Numbered from the stretch's first letter, positions 15,459 to 24,592 are shown. The stretch is 53,168 bases of DNA from UMGS1889 sp900556055 (GCA_902463265.1 CABQEV010000017.1:1-53168), one strand, 5' to 3'. Program-made: numbers and translations. Notes: generated by a model not told the origin, from the sequence alone.

Positions 15459-16763
15459 ATGGATTTTGCGGCTGTCAGAAACGCCGTCAGAAACGCTGAG
15501 CTGTACAGATATATGGGCAAGATCGAAAAGATAGTCGGCATGACTATTGAGTCGAGCGGCCCTGTCTGCAACATAGGCGACGTGTGCAGAATATTCAAAA
15601 AAGGCTCGGACGAACACATCTTCGCCGAGGTCGTGGGATTCAACAGCGGCAGAGTAATGCTCATGCCCTATACGGATTCCGACGGCATAGGCCCCGGCTG
15701 TATCGTCGATAATACGGGCGATAAGCTCACTGTCAAGGTCGGCGAAAAGCTGATCGGCAGGATAATAAACGCCATCGGTCAGCCGATAGACGGCAAGGGT
15801 CCCATCGAAACGACCGACAGCTACTCCATCGCAGGCGAACCCGTAAACCCGCTGACAAGACCCAGGATCGAGGATATAATCCCCTTCGGCGTAAAGGCGA
15901 TAGACGGCCTGCTGACGATCGGCAGAGGTCAGAGAATGGGAATTTTCGCAGGCTCAGGTGTCGGAAAATCCACACTTCTCGGCATGATCGCAAAGGAAGT
16001 ACAGGCAGATATCAACGTCATCGCACTCGTCGGAGAGCGTGGACGTGAGGTGCTTGAATTTATCGAAAGGGATCTCGGGGAAAAGGGAATGTCACGTTCC
16101 GTCCTCGTCGTCGCAACGTCCGACCAGCCCGCTATGATGCGTAACCGATGCCCTATGACGGCGACGGCTATTGCGGAATATTTCAAGGACAGGGGCAAAA
16201 ACGTCCTCCTGATGATGGACAGCCTCACCCGTTACGCTATGGCGCAGCGTGAGATAGGCCTTGCAGTCGGTGAAGCGCCGATCGCAAGAGGATATACACC
16301 GTCCATCTATACGGCGATGCCTAAGCTCCTCGAGCGTGCGGGAAACTTCGAGAACGGCTCTATCACGGGGATCTATACCGTCCTTGTTGAGGGCGATGAT
16401 ACCAACGAGCCTATCTCCGATACCGTCCGCGGCATAATCGACGGACATATAATCCTTTCAAGAAAGGTAGCCGCAAGGAACCATTACCCGGCTATCGAGA
16501 TCCTCGAAAGCGTGTCCCGTCTGATGAGCGAGATCACGGATAGATCACAGCAGCAGACAGCCTCAAAGCTCAGAAATCTGCTGTCGGTCTATAACTCAAA
16601 TTACGACCTTATCTCGATCGGTGCATATAAAAAAGGCTCAAACCCCGCACTGGACGAGGCTATCAAGAAGATCGACAAGATCAACGCATTCCTGTGTCAG
16701 GCAACGGACGAGGCATTCTCCTACGAGGATACAGTCCGCATGATGGAGGAAGCAGTGTCATGA
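15459..16763 (+). CDS. fliI: Flagellum-specific ATPase FliI
   Basis: A 434-residue hexameric ATPase of the type III export apparatus that helps unload chaperone-substrate complexes. It shows the P-loop GSGVGKST (residues 165-172), the Walker B region VLLMMDSLTRYAMAQREI and the F1-beta-like motif PSIYTAMPKLLERAG. It is adjacent to its regulator FliH and to the general chaperone FliJ. An 8-bp stem-loop lies directly behind its stop codon. Confidence 0.97.
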   Translation: MDFAAVRNAVRNAELYRYMGKIEKIVGMTIESSGPVCNIGDVCRIFKKGSDEHIFAEVVGFNSGRVMLMPYTDSDGIGPGCIVDNTGDKLTVKVGEKLIGRIINAIGQPIDGKGPIETTDSYSIAGEPVNPLTRPRIEDIIPFGVKAIDGLLTIGRGQRMGIFAGSGVGKSTLLGMIAKEVQADINVIALVGERGREVLEFIERDLGEKGMSRSVLVVATSDQPAMMRNRCPMTATAIAEYFKDRGKNVLLMMDSLTRYAMAQREIGLAVGEAPIARGYTPSIYTAMPKLLERAGNFENGSITGIYTVLVEGDDTNEPISDTVRGIIDGHIILSRKVAARNHYPAIEILESVSRLMSEITDRSQQQTASKLRNLLSVYNSNYDLISIGAYKKGSNPALDEAIKKIDKINAFLCQATDEAFSYEDTVRMMEEAVS

Positions 16764-16800
16764 TTCAACAGCATTTGCATAAAACTGTTGAAAACTTTTT
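16764..16800 (+). promoter_or_regulatory. Stem-loop between fliI and fliJ
   Basis: TTCAACAG (16764-16771) starts on the base after the fliI stop and pairs with CTGTTGAA (16785-16792); AAAACTTTTT follows. It may attenuate read-through into fliJ or mark an RNA processing or stability point. Confidence 0.5.
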
Positions 16801-16806
16801 CGGGAG

Positions 16807-17268
16807 ATGATTTTTACGAAGCGTTTTCAGTTTACGCTCGACAGACTCAAGGGCTATAAGGAGCAGATCCTCTCAAAAGAGAAAAGCTCGCTCGCTGAGC
16901 TGAGAGCAGAGCAGGCACGCTATGCCGCACAGCAGGCAGAGGTGCAGGCGGAACTTGACAGGGCAAACGAAAACTTCATCACAAAGTCGGGAAACGGCAT
17001 GACAATAACGGAAATGACAATGTTCAAGGAGTATCTGAGATCCCTTTCCGAACAGATCAGGGAGCTTGAAAACAAAATAAAGCTCCAGAACGAAAAGATA
17101 AAATTCCAGACAAAGGTCGTCGTTGAAGCCAATAAGGACGTTTCATCGCTCGATAAGCTCGAGGAAAAGCAGCGTGAGGAATATAACTTCAAAGCCGCCA
17201 GAGCCGAGGAGCAGTTTATCGAGGAATATGTCGCAAACAGCGTATATTACAAAACGGCAATCCAGTAA
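16807..17268 (+). CDS. fliJ: Flagellar export chaperone FliJ
   Basis: A 153-residue protein that is almost entirely alpha-helical coiled coil, opening with the FliJ-like KRFQFTLDRLKGYKEQ and followed by long charged heptads. FliJ binds FliI and FlhA and couples the proton motive force to export. The GGGAG sequence touches the ATG with no spacer, which is a poor arrangement. Translation may depend on the upstream hairpin, or a non-standard start could be used. Confidence 0.83.
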   Translation: MIFTKRFQFTLDRLKGYKEQILSKEKSSLAELRAEQARYAAQQAEVQAELDRANENFITKSGNGMTITEMTMFKEYLRSLSEQIRELENKIKLQNEKIKFQTKVVVEANKDVSSLDKLEEKQREEYNFKAARAEEQFIEEYVANSVYYKTAIQ

Positions 17269-17300
17269 ATTATTATACAAAAAGTAAAGGGGTAATTACA

Positions 17301-17939
17301 ATGTCATTTGATATCACAACTATCAAAAACAACGCAAAAGCAAGCTACAAGAACAATCTCTGGGGTAATGTGCTAGTCCCGATAATCGCAGCAGCGGTGG
17401 TTTCCGTGCTTGCGGCTATCCCGGTCGTCGGATGGGCAGCTGAATTGGTGGCAGTTCCGCTGATGACTATCGGCATGGCAGGCTGGTACACAAAGTCGCT
17501 TTACAGCCCCAAGCCCTCGGCAGGCGAGATATTCGCCCCCGCATCGAAAAACTTCGGAAGCTGCTTCGTCGCAGGCTTCCTGAAAACACTGTTCATCAGC
17601 CTCTGGAGCTGCCTTTTCGTTATCCCCGGCATCATAAAGACCTATGAGTATTTCGCAGTTGACTATATAATGGCTGAAAACCCCGATACCCCCTATCAGG
17701 AGGCTTTCAGAATGAGCAAGGAAATGACAAACGGCCATAAGATGGACATTTTCCTTCTTCAGCTTAGCTTCATAGGCTGGTTCATTCTCTCGGGCTTCAC
17801 ATTCGGCATTCTCGCACTTGTCTATGTTGTCCCCTACTTCAACGCTGCAATGGCTCTCGCTTATGAGCAGCTGAAAAACGGCGGAAACACAGGCAATCAG
17901 GATTTCAGCAGCTCGAACCTCGGCGGAATGGGCTTCTGA
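17301..17939 (+). CDS. DUF975-like membrane protein inside the flagellar locus
   Basis: A 212-residue protein with about five hydrophobic helices, including VLVPIIAAAVVSVLAAIPVV near the N-terminus and a cluster from residue ~95 (LFISLWSCLFVIPGIIKTYEYF) to ~180. The motif IPGIIKTYEYFAVDYIMAENP with the later SKEMTNGHKM is characteristic of the DUF975 family, which has no assigned function. It has a good ribosome binding site and codon usage like the flanking genes. In Bacillus this position, between fliJ and fliK, holds the chaperone-like ylxF, so this looks like a replacement or insertion. Its last residues are Gly/Asn/Ser-rich. Confidence 0.78.
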   Translation: MSFDITTIKNNAKASYKNNLWGNVLVPIIAAAVVSVLAAIPVVGWAAELVAVPLMTIGMAGWYTKSLYSPKPSAGEIFAPASKNFGSCFVAGFLKTLFISLWSCLFVIPGIIKTYEYFAVDYIMAENPDTPYQEAFRMSKEMTNGHKMDIFLLQLSFIGWFILSGFTFGILALVYVVPYFNAAMALAYEQLKNGGNTGNQDFSSSNLGGMGF

Positions 17940-17991
17940 TCTCTCCCTTTTTGGATATTTCCCTTTACCGGCCTCTGAACACAGCTTCGCA

Positions 17992-18050
17992 GCCGCAGCT
18001 CCCGTCAGATGCGGGAAAAACCTCCCCACGGCGATAGAATGCGGCGCAGG
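17992..18050. repeat. Short dispersed repeat, copy 2 (long form)
   Basis: GCCGCAG (17992-17998) and then CTCCCCACGGCGATAGAATG within 18022-18050 match the copy at 53023-53080 in both blocks, with 27 of 29 core bases shared. It lies in the 177-bp spacer between the DUF975-like gene and fliK, so it is transcribed with the flagellar mRNA. Confidence 0.65.
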
Positions 18051-18116
18051 CTGAGTGTTATACTGAAAGTTATCATTTATCAGATATATACGATGCGTAA
18101 AAGGAGGTGAAAGAAA

Positions 18117-19559
18117 ATGGACAGCACAATGCTCAGTGCAGTATTTGCAAAGGCAGCCGCATCGGCACATACTGCCTTCCCCTCATCGTCAGACAGCGTA
18201 AAGACCGATGTTTCATTCAGCGAGATGCTTACGGGCGCTTCCGCAAAGGCAGCAAACAACCCGTTCACAGACATCTCAGCCGATAAAACAGACGGAGATC
18301 CCGCACTTTTCGATGAATTGAAGGAAGCAGGCGCAGCAGACCTCAGCACAACTCTCCGGACAGCCCTGAAAAACGTCCTCAAAGGCATAACGAACGATGA
18401 GTTCACCGAAAAGGACGCACAGGACCTCGTGAATTCCCTGCTGAACGGCTCGGAAGATGCGAATGCGGAGGATCTCCCCGAAAAATGGGCGGGACTTTCC
18501 CTGGAGGACAGCAAAAAGCTCCTGAAGATCATCGACCTTCTGAACTATGCCGCTGCCGATAAGAACAAGTCAGGCGAAAATATGCAGGAAACCGTCATTG
18601 ATATGCTTTTCGGAGATAAGAAGAAGGGCGAAAAGGCGGCGGAAAGCGGTCTTATCATGCCCGACAGCTCCTATATGTGGCAGATCATGGCAGTAAGACT
18701 CTCGCAGCAGACATCACCCGAAACACTGACGGAGAATTTCACGGCAGTTCAGGCGATGGATACGCAGATGCCCGATACCGCTCAGACCGCAGATGCGCAG
18801 ATCATTCCCGAAAATACGGCGGAAATACTCAAAAACGCTGTAAATTCAATGTCCTCGGACGACCTCGCAGAACGTCTTGATACATTCGCAGAGGCACTTA
18901 ATGCCGAGATCACCGTGAAAAACGGCGGAAATGCGGAAGCATCGGAAGATATCTTCACAGAGATGCAGACAGCATCGCTCAGGAAGGATAAGACGGCATC
19001 GGCAGAGGGCGAGCTTGCGGCTATCACGGCAGATGTCCCCCATGTTGTCAATACGGGAGATGCCGTGCAGGTCAATGCGCAGGACGTAAAGTTCTCCGAT
19101 ATAGCCGCACAGATCGAAAGAGTCCTGAAAACCGAGGAGATATTCGCAAAGGCGGCAGAAAAAACGCCGACAGAGCTGACTATCAGGCTGGATCCCGAAA
19201 ACCTCGGCAGGATCGAAGTAAAGATAACCTCGGGAAACGGCGGACTCACAGTCGCATTCGCAGCCGAAAACGCTCAGACGGGCAGGCTCCTTTCGGAAAA
19301 TGTCAGAGAGCTTGCGGCAGCAGTCAACCGTGCAGGCGGCGATATCAATGAGGTATATGTCGTTTCGGGCAATGAAAGTACCGACGGCGCACAGCTCAGC
19401 ATGGCATTCTCGTTCGCAAACGGCTTCGGCGGCGGACAGAAGGACAGCGGAGCAAATCAGACAGGCAGACAAATAACACCTGCCGAAAACACCGAAAATT
19501 CCGTCAGCGAAACGGAAAACATCACTCTACGGGAGGGAAAGCTATGGCAGACGGCGTAA
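18117..19559 (+). CDS. fliK: Flagellar hook-length control protein FliK
   Basis: A 480-residue protein with a divergent, Ala/Asp/Glu-rich N-terminal two thirds and the conserved C-terminal domain (LTIRLDPENLGRIEVKI followed by GLTVAFAAENAQTGRLLSENVRELAAAV, about residues 355-415). The family measures hook length and switches the export gate through FlhB. An AAAGGAGGTG ribosome binding site precedes the ATG. It overlaps flgD by 16 bases. The N-terminal part shows no recognisable repeat. Confidence 0.92.
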   Translation: MDSTMLSAVFAKAAASAHTAFPSSSDSVKTDVSFSEMLTGASAKAANNPFTDISADKTDGDPALFDELKEAGAADLSTTLRTALKNVLKGITNDEFTEKDAQDLVNSLLNGSEDANAEDLPEKWAGLSLEDSKKLLKIIDLLNYAAADKNKSGENMQETVIDMLFGDKKKGEKAAESGLIMPDSSYMWQIMAVRLSQQTSPETLTENFTAVQAMDTQMPDTAQTADAQIIPENTAEILKNAVNSMSSDDLAERLDTFAEALNAEITVKNGGNAEASEDIFTEMQTASLRKDKTASAEGELAAITADVPHVVNTGDAVQVNAQDVKFSDIAAQIERVLKTEEIFAKAAEKTPTELTIRLDPENLGRIEVKITSGNGGLTVAFAAENAQTGRLLSENVRELAAAVNRAGGDINEVYVVSGNESTDGAQLSMAFSFANGFGGGQKDSGANQTGRQITPAENTENSVSETENITLREGKLWQTA

Positions 19560-20893
19560 GCACAGCGGGACTGAACCTGAACTACGGCGTTTACGATAAG
19601 TATTCAGGCAAGTATATAAACAGCTCCGACGAAAAATCCAGTACGCTGGGACAGAATGATTTTATGAAGCTCATCATTGCGCAGATGCAGAATCAGGACT
19701 TCAACAACTCGACCGATACTTCCGAGTTCATCAATCAGATGGCTCAGATGGCAACTATCGAGTCCATGAACACCATGACCGCAAATGCCAAGGTCACATA
19801 TGCCGCTTCATTCACAGGAAAATACGTTACCTGCACAACGGGCGACGGCGGATATGCAACAGGTCTTGTAGACTGCGTTGCCATCAACGGCGATAAATGC
19901 ACCCTCGTTATCGGCGGCAAGGAATATGACGCTGCAAACGTGTGCGAGATAATCACCAAGGAAACATATGACAAGCTTATGGCAGCCGATAAGGACAAGA
20001 CAAATACCGGGGAAAAGACTGATGAAACAGCTGATGCTGCTGAAAATACATACAGCACGGCCGAAACACAGTCTGTTTCCGCAGCAGGCTATACCGAGGC
20101 AAGCGTTCAGTCTAAGATAGACAGTCTTATCGAGGAATACGAAAAGACAACTGCCGAGCTTTATAACGAGCTTCAGAAGTCTATCGAGGAGATAAGAGCC
20201 GAGGCTGATATCGACGACGGCGAGGCAATGTCCGTTGAAAAGAAGAATTATGCGGGCAGGACCGATTTCGATGTTGAGCTGAAAAACGTTAAGGCAGGCA
20301 CTTCCGAGTCCATGAATGTCAATGTTGCAAACGCTCTGGCAAGCAAGGATACTCCCCTTGTTTCAGGCTCATCTTCATCGTCAAAGGATTCGAAGGATAC
20401 CCCGATAACCTCAGGTTCGACCCTTTACGGAAATGCCGTGAACACAAGCGGAAGCACAGGCAATTACGAACTCTGCGCCGCAAGAGCAGCTCAGACAGGC
20501 ACAAAAATGAAGGATCTCCAGTACATATTCAACACTTCTGTTGAAAGTAAGATAGATACCTCAAAGGTGCTGGGCGTTACAAAGAGCGGCAAGGTATTCA
20601 CCGATATCGGATATTCAGGCAGAGGCAGGCTCGGCGAGGTAGTCACATGGGCTGACGGAACTCAGCGGGTTGAGGTCATCTCCCCTTACGGCTATTCGAC
20701 ATACTTCACAACATCGGGCAATTACACTCTCGATACTATCTGCGACTTTGACTGCGCACCCGGCGAATATGCAGGCAAATTCAACGGAAACGAGCTTTCC
20801 ATCAGATATTTCGCAAGAGAATACACAGCTGCCGAAAAGAACGCAATGAACAGCTTCATGTCCTATCTTAAGAGTCAGGGCATCGTAAGATAA
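19544..20893 (+). CDS. flgD: Hook-capping protein FlgD with unusual C-terminal extension
   Basis: A 449-residue protein, about twice the typical FlgD length. Residues ~30-85 carry the FlgD scaffold signature (LGQNDFMKLIIAQMQNQDF, then TSEFINQMAQMATIESM), followed by an SH3-like beta segment to ~145. Then come a Glu/Lys coiled-coil stretch (~180-230), a Ser-rich linker (~270-300), and a C-terminal domain of ~130 residues with VEVISPYGYSTYFTTSGNY that I do not recognise. FlgD caps the growing hook. The start has a GGGAGGG ribosome binding site. Confidence 0.88.
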   Translation: MADGVSTAGLNLNYGVYDKYSGKYINSSDEKSSTLGQNDFMKLIIAQMQNQDFNNSTDTSEFINQMAQMATIESMNTMTANAKVTYAASFTGKYVTCTTGDGGYATGLVDCVAINGDKCTLVIGGKEYDAANVCEIITKETYDKLMAADKDKTNTGEKTDETADAAENTYSTAETQSVSAAGYTEASVQSKIDSLIEEYEKTTAELYNELQKSIEEIRAEADIDDGEAMSVEKKNYAGRTDFDVELKNVKAGTSESMNVNVANALASKDTPLVSGSSSSSKDSKDTPITSGSTLYGNAVNTSGSTGNYELCAARAAQTGTKMKDLQYIFNTSVESKIDTSKVLGVTKSGKVFTDIGYSGRGRLGEVVTWADGTQRVEVISPYGYSTYFTTSGNYTLDTICDFDCAPGEYAGKFNGNELSIRYFAREYTAAEKNAMNSFMSYLKSQGIVR

Positions 20894-20915
20894 CACGATC
20901 GGAGATGGATAGATA

Positions 20916-21314
20916 ATGCTTATCAGCGAATATATGCGGCTGAGAAACGGCATATCCGTTACCACGGGAAATGCGTCCCCGAATGCGCCCGCTTCGGTCA
21001 ATGCAGAGGGAAATACCTTCGCAGATGAGCTGAAAAAGGCACAGTCACCTGCAAATTCCTCCGTCGAATTCTCAAAGCACGCCATCGAAAGGCTGGACAG
21101 CAGAGATATCGACATCACGGAAGGAAATATGCTGGACAGACTGAACCGTGCGGTCGAGCTTGCGGAACAGAAAGGCTCGAATGACGCTCTCGTTATCGTG
21201 GATACGGCGGCGTTTCTGGTCAGCGTGAAAAACAATAAAGTCATTACCGCCATGAATACGGGCGAAATGACGGGAAACTGCTTTACAAATATCGATTCGA
21301 CTGTTATAATGTAA
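20916..21314 (+). CDS. TIGR02530-type flagellar hook operon protein
   Basis: A 132-residue protein between flgD and flgE. The block SKHAIERLDSRDIDITEG ... ELAEQKGSNDALVIVDTAAFLVSV (split by less conserved residues) and the ending CFTNIDSTVIM match the small 'flagellar operon protein' found at this exact position in many Firmicutes. Its role is not established; position suggests hook assembly. The N-terminal 45 residues are variable. Confidence 0.85.
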   Translation: MLISEYMRLRNGISVTTGNASPNAPASVNAEGNTFADELKKAQSPANSSVEFSKHAIERLDSRDIDITEGNMLDRLNRAVELAEQKGSNDALVIVDTAAFLVSVKNNKVITAMNTGEMTGNCFTNIDSTVIM

Positions 21315-21416
21315 TTGGACTCACTGCCCGAACGGCATGAGAGATTACGCCGTCCCGACCGACTGACGGACGGCGGCAGGCGAACGGAATTACATTTAAA
21401 AGGAGTAATTTCAGCC

Positions 21417-22334
21417 ATGATGAGATCACTTTACTCCGGTGTTACCGGACTGACTACACATCAGACAAGAATGGACGTTATCGGCAATAACATCGCCAAC
21501 GTCAATACATACGGCTTCAAATCCTCACGTACCACCTTCAAGGATATTTACTACCAGACAGTAAAATCCCCCGCAGCAGGTACCGATACCTTCGCAGGAA
21601 ACAACCCTACTGAGGTCGGCTACGGCGTTCAGCTCGGCTCTATCGACAAGAATATGTCCCGTTCAAGCTTTGCGGGAACAGACAGGACCTTTGACCTCGC
21701 TATCAGCGGCGAAGGCTTCTTCATCGTCGGCAAGCCCGAAGCAAACGGCGGAAAGGGCGGCATGAGAGATATCACCTACACAAGAAACGGAAACTTCACT
21801 CTCGACAGCACAGGAAATCTCGTAAATGCCAATAACAAGTTCGTCCTCGGAACAACAAACAACGACGGAAATGCCGATACTCTCGCTAAGAAGGATCCCG
21901 CAGACAAGGCTTCCGATCTTGAGATCATCAACGTAAACAAGCTTATCCAGAGCGCATTCGGCAACAATGACCTCACATTCAAGGATCTCGAAGCTTTCTC
22001 CATCGGCACGGACGGCGTTCTTACCGCTACATACGGCGGCGAGATCAAGGCGCTCGCAAGGATCGAAGTTGCTGTTTTCGATAATCCCGAGGGACTTCTC
22101 GAAGCAGGCAACACCGATTTCCAGGAGTCCGCTGCATCCGGCGCACCCGGCATCAGAAAGCCCGGCGACCCCGGAACAGGCACTACCGAGTCCGGAAAGC
22201 TCGAAATGTCCAACGTAAACCTCGCTCAGGAATTCTCCGATATGATAATCACCCAGAGAGGCTTCCAGGCAAACTCCAGAATAATCACGACCTCCGATAC
22301 CATGCTTGAGGAGCTTGTAAACCTCAAGAGATAA
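21417..22334 (+). CDS. flgE: Flagellar hook protein FlgE
   Basis: A 305-residue hook/rod family protein. N-terminal MRSLYSGVTGLTTHQTRMDVIGNNIANVNT and C-terminal SNVNLAQEFSDMIITQRGFQANSRIIT are the paired helices that form the inner tube. The middle D1/D2 part is short, giving a compact hook subunit. The ATG at 21417 is set by the AAAAGGAG at 21399-21406. An open frame continues upstream through the spacer, but it is Arg-rich and lacks a ribosome binding site. Confidence 0.92.
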   Translation: MMRSLYSGVTGLTTHQTRMDVIGNNIANVNTYGFKSSRTTFKDIYYQTVKSPAAGTDTFAGNNPTEVGYGVQLGSIDKNMSRSSFAGTDRTFDLAISGEGFFIVGKPEANGGKGGMRDITYTRNGNFTLDSTGNLVNANNKFVLGTTNNDGNADTLAKKDPADKASDLEIINVNKLIQSAFGNNDLTFKDLEAFSIGTDGVLTATYGGEIKALARIEVAVFDNPEGLLEAGNTDFQESAASGAPGIRKPGDPGTGTTESGKLEMSNVNLAQEFSDMIITQRGFQANSRIITTSDTMLEELVNLKR

Positions 22335-22405
22335 AAAATATGCGGCTGACGGCGGCGGATAATTTTTCCGCTGCCCGAATCCGCTGATCTATGGGGGATC
22401 TTATA

Positions 22406-22621
22406 ATGATCACACTGACAAGACTCAACGGGACCGAACTCCTGTTAAACGAAAAATTCATAGAAACAGCCGAACAGACACCCGATACCGTCGTTACAAT
22501 GCAGAACGGTCACAGGTATGTCGTAAAGGAATCCCTCGAGGATATCAGAAAACAGATAGCCGATATCGAAACTTTTTATTCGATAAAAACCGCAGAGGCT
22601 GTCATAAGCCTAAGAAAATAA
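22406..22621 (+). CDS. flbD: FlbD/SwrD-like flagellar protein
   Basis: A 71-residue protein with the family pattern MITLTRLNGTELLLNEKFIE...TPDTVVTMQNGHRYVVKE and a helical tail. Bacillus SwrD, the same size and in the same position before the motor genes, is needed for full flagellar torque. The ATG at 22406 follows GGGGGATC; the in-frame ATG at 22391 would consume the ribosome binding site. Followed 61 bp later by motA, consistent with a link to stator function. Confidence 0.88.
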   Translation: MITLTRLNGTELLLNEKFIETAEQTPDTVVTMQNGHRYVVKESLEDIRKQIADIETFYSIKTAEAVISLRK

Positions 22622-22682
22622 CTCACGGACATAAGCGCAGATGCGTTTTATATAGAAATTTTCCGAAAAGGAGAAGTATTTT

Positions 22683-23486
22683 ATGAATATAACCGGTATC
22701 ATAGGACTTGTTATCGCCTTCGGACTTACCATCTGGGGCATTATGAACGGCGGAGAACTAAAGAACTTCTGGGACCCCGCTTCCATAGCTATCGTTCTCG
22801 GCGGTACGATAGGTGCGGTCATCTTTACATACCCCGCTTCCACGCTGAAAAAGGTCGGCGTTATGCTGAAGCTGACATTCGTCCAGCCTAAGTTCGACCC
22901 GAACCAGCGCATCGACGAAATGGTGGATTATTGTAAGACTGCCCGTCTGAAAGGTATCCTTCAGCTTGAAGAGGCTGCGAATGCCTGCTCGGACCCGTTC
23001 ACAAAATCAGCCCTTATGCTCATCGTTGACGCAAATGACTCAGAAAAGGTGCAGTCTATGCTCGATGATTCGATAGATTTCATGTGCGACAGACATGAGT
23101 CCAACTTCGCCCTCTGGACAAAGGCAGGCTCCGTTGCCCCTGCGTTCGGAATGATCGGTACGCTCGTCGGACTTATCAACATGCTGAAGGGTCTGAACCT
23201 CTCCGATGCAAGCTCCGCCGCAGGACTCGGTGCGAGTATGTCAACAGCCCTTATCACTACATTCTACGGATGTATCCTCGCCCATGTTATATTCAACCCT
23301 ATCGCAAACCAGCTGAAATATCTCCATAATAAGGAGGTACTCTGTATGCAGATAGTCAAGGAGGGCGCTCTCGCTATCATCAGCGGCGCTAACCCGAGAT
23401 ATGTCGAGGAAAAGCTCAGAATGATGCTCCCTGCTACCGCAGACAAGCCCAAGGGCGCAAGGGCTTCTTCGTCAGCTTCGGAGTAA
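22683..23486 (+). CDS. motA: Flagellar stator protein MotA
   Basis: A 267-residue stator subunit with four transmembrane helices: two at the N-terminus, two around residues 150-210. The cytoplasmic loop between helices 2 and 3 (residues ~65-145) contains charged residues that contact FliG. The pattern AGSVAPAFGMIGTLVGLINML is the conserved third helix. With MotB it forms an ion channel that powers rotation. Confidence 0.95.
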   Translation: MNITGIIGLVIAFGLTIWGIMNGGELKNFWDPASIAIVLGGTIGAVIFTYPASTLKKVGVMLKLTFVQPKFDPNQRIDEMVDYCKTARLKGILQLEEAANACSDPFTKSALMLIVDANDSEKVQSMLDDSIDFMCDRHESNFALWTKAGSVAPAFGMIGTLVGLINMLKGLNLSDASSAAGLGASMSTALITTFYGCILAHVIFNPIANQLKYLHNKEVLCMQIVKEGALAIISGANPRYVEEKLRMMLPATADKPKGARASSSASE

Positions 23487-23565
23487 TTGCATAATTTGAA
23501 GAAAAAGTTTTCATCATATCACACAAAAATTTTCAAAACCTATGGTAATGCGGATTGTTTTGTGG

Positions 23566-23571
23566 TATAAT
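23566..23571 (+). promoter_or_regulatory. Extended -10 promoter candidate for motB
   Basis: TGGTATAAT is a TGn-extended -10 (23563-23571) with no convincing -35, in the 150-bp A/T-rich gap between motA and motB. It would give the motB-fliM-fliY segment an internal start. Confidence 0.5.
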
Positions 23572-23636
23572 AATATGGTTGCAGGTATATCCCCTGACGG
23601 ACGGCTCACCTGTAACCTTGTATCGGAGGTATGATT

Positions 23637-24512
23637 ATGGCAAGACGAAAGTCTGATCCGGAGCCCGAGGGCAGCTGGATGGATACCTACGGAGATATGG
23701 TCACGCTGCTGCTGACATTCTTCGTTATGCTTTTCGCCATGTCGTCAATGGATAAAACCAGAGAGCAGATAGTTATAGCATCACTCAGCGGTGCGCCTGT
23801 CGAGGTCATCGCTCAGATAATCGCCGAAAATACGGGCGAAAAGGATTCCGATGCAGTGCTGTCTATCTTCGACCCGAACGGCGATGAAGTCGGTGAGGAC
23901 GAGTTCGACAACTTCTATGAGTACCTTAAAGAGGTCATTGCATCAAGCGGAAACCAGGATAACGTGCAGGTGGAAATGACCGACCTCGCTATCTATCTCA
24001 AATTCAGAGACAAGATCTTCTTTGCACCTGACAGTGACGTGCTGCTCGATTCGGGCATGGACGTTCTTTCAGATATATGCGGAGGACTCAGCGATATCGA
24101 CGATAAGATCCTCTCCATCAAGGTCAGCGGACATACAGCCCAGGCGCTCACGTCCGATACCAATGAGTGGGACCTTTCTTCGGGACGTGCCGACGCAGTT
24201 GTAAACTATCTTATAAGTCTTAACGTAAGCGATTCATCAAAATATTCCGCAACGGGATACGGAAAATACCGCCCCGTCGCAGACAATAACACTGATGAGG
24301 GCAGGCTCCAGAACCGCCGAGTTGAGATAGTTATTATCAGAAATGATGCGGATTTCAGCGATCAGAAGGTGCTTGATGAGCTGTTCAAGCTCGAATTCGG
24401 CTCGAATTATCTCCAGAGCGTCGATCCCGAGGGTAATTCAAGAGAGCCTGAGCTTGACGAAAATGCCGCAGGCGCAGTAAATCAGCTGAATGACGGCTTC
24501 CTTGAAAGCTGA
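23637..24512 (+). CDS. motB: Flagellar stator protein MotB
   Basis: A 291-residue protein with one N-terminal transmembrane helix in SWMDTYGDMVTLLLTFFVML, whose Asp is the ion-carrying residue, and a C-terminal OmpA-like peptidoglycan-binding domain (ISGHTAQ-like VSGHTAQALT, SGRADAVVNYL, GYGKYRPVADN, GRLQNRRVEIVI). The ATG at 23637 lies six bases after GGAGGT; the in-frame ATG at 23631 touches the ribosome binding site. It is separated from motA by 150 bp, longer than usual for this pair. Confidence 0.95.
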   Translation: MARRKSDPEPEGSWMDTYGDMVTLLLTFFVMLFAMSSMDKTREQIVIASLSGAPVEVIAQIIAENTGEKDSDAVLSIFDPNGDEVGEDEFDNFYEYLKEVIASSGNQDNVQVEMTDLAIYLKFRDKIFFAPDSDVLLDSGMDVLSDICGGLSDIDDKILSIKVSGHTAQALTSDTNEWDLSSGRADAVVNYLISLNVSDSSKYSATGYGKYRPVADNNTDEGRLQNRRVEIVIIRNDADFSDQKVLDELFKLEFGSNYLQSVDPEGNSREPELDENAAGAVNQLNDGFLES

Positions 24513-24592
24513 TGTTTTGCAGAGAGCATTTATCCGGAGCTTCTCTGACCGCATTCTTCCAATAATCCGAAAACAGAGGTGAGATTACATAT

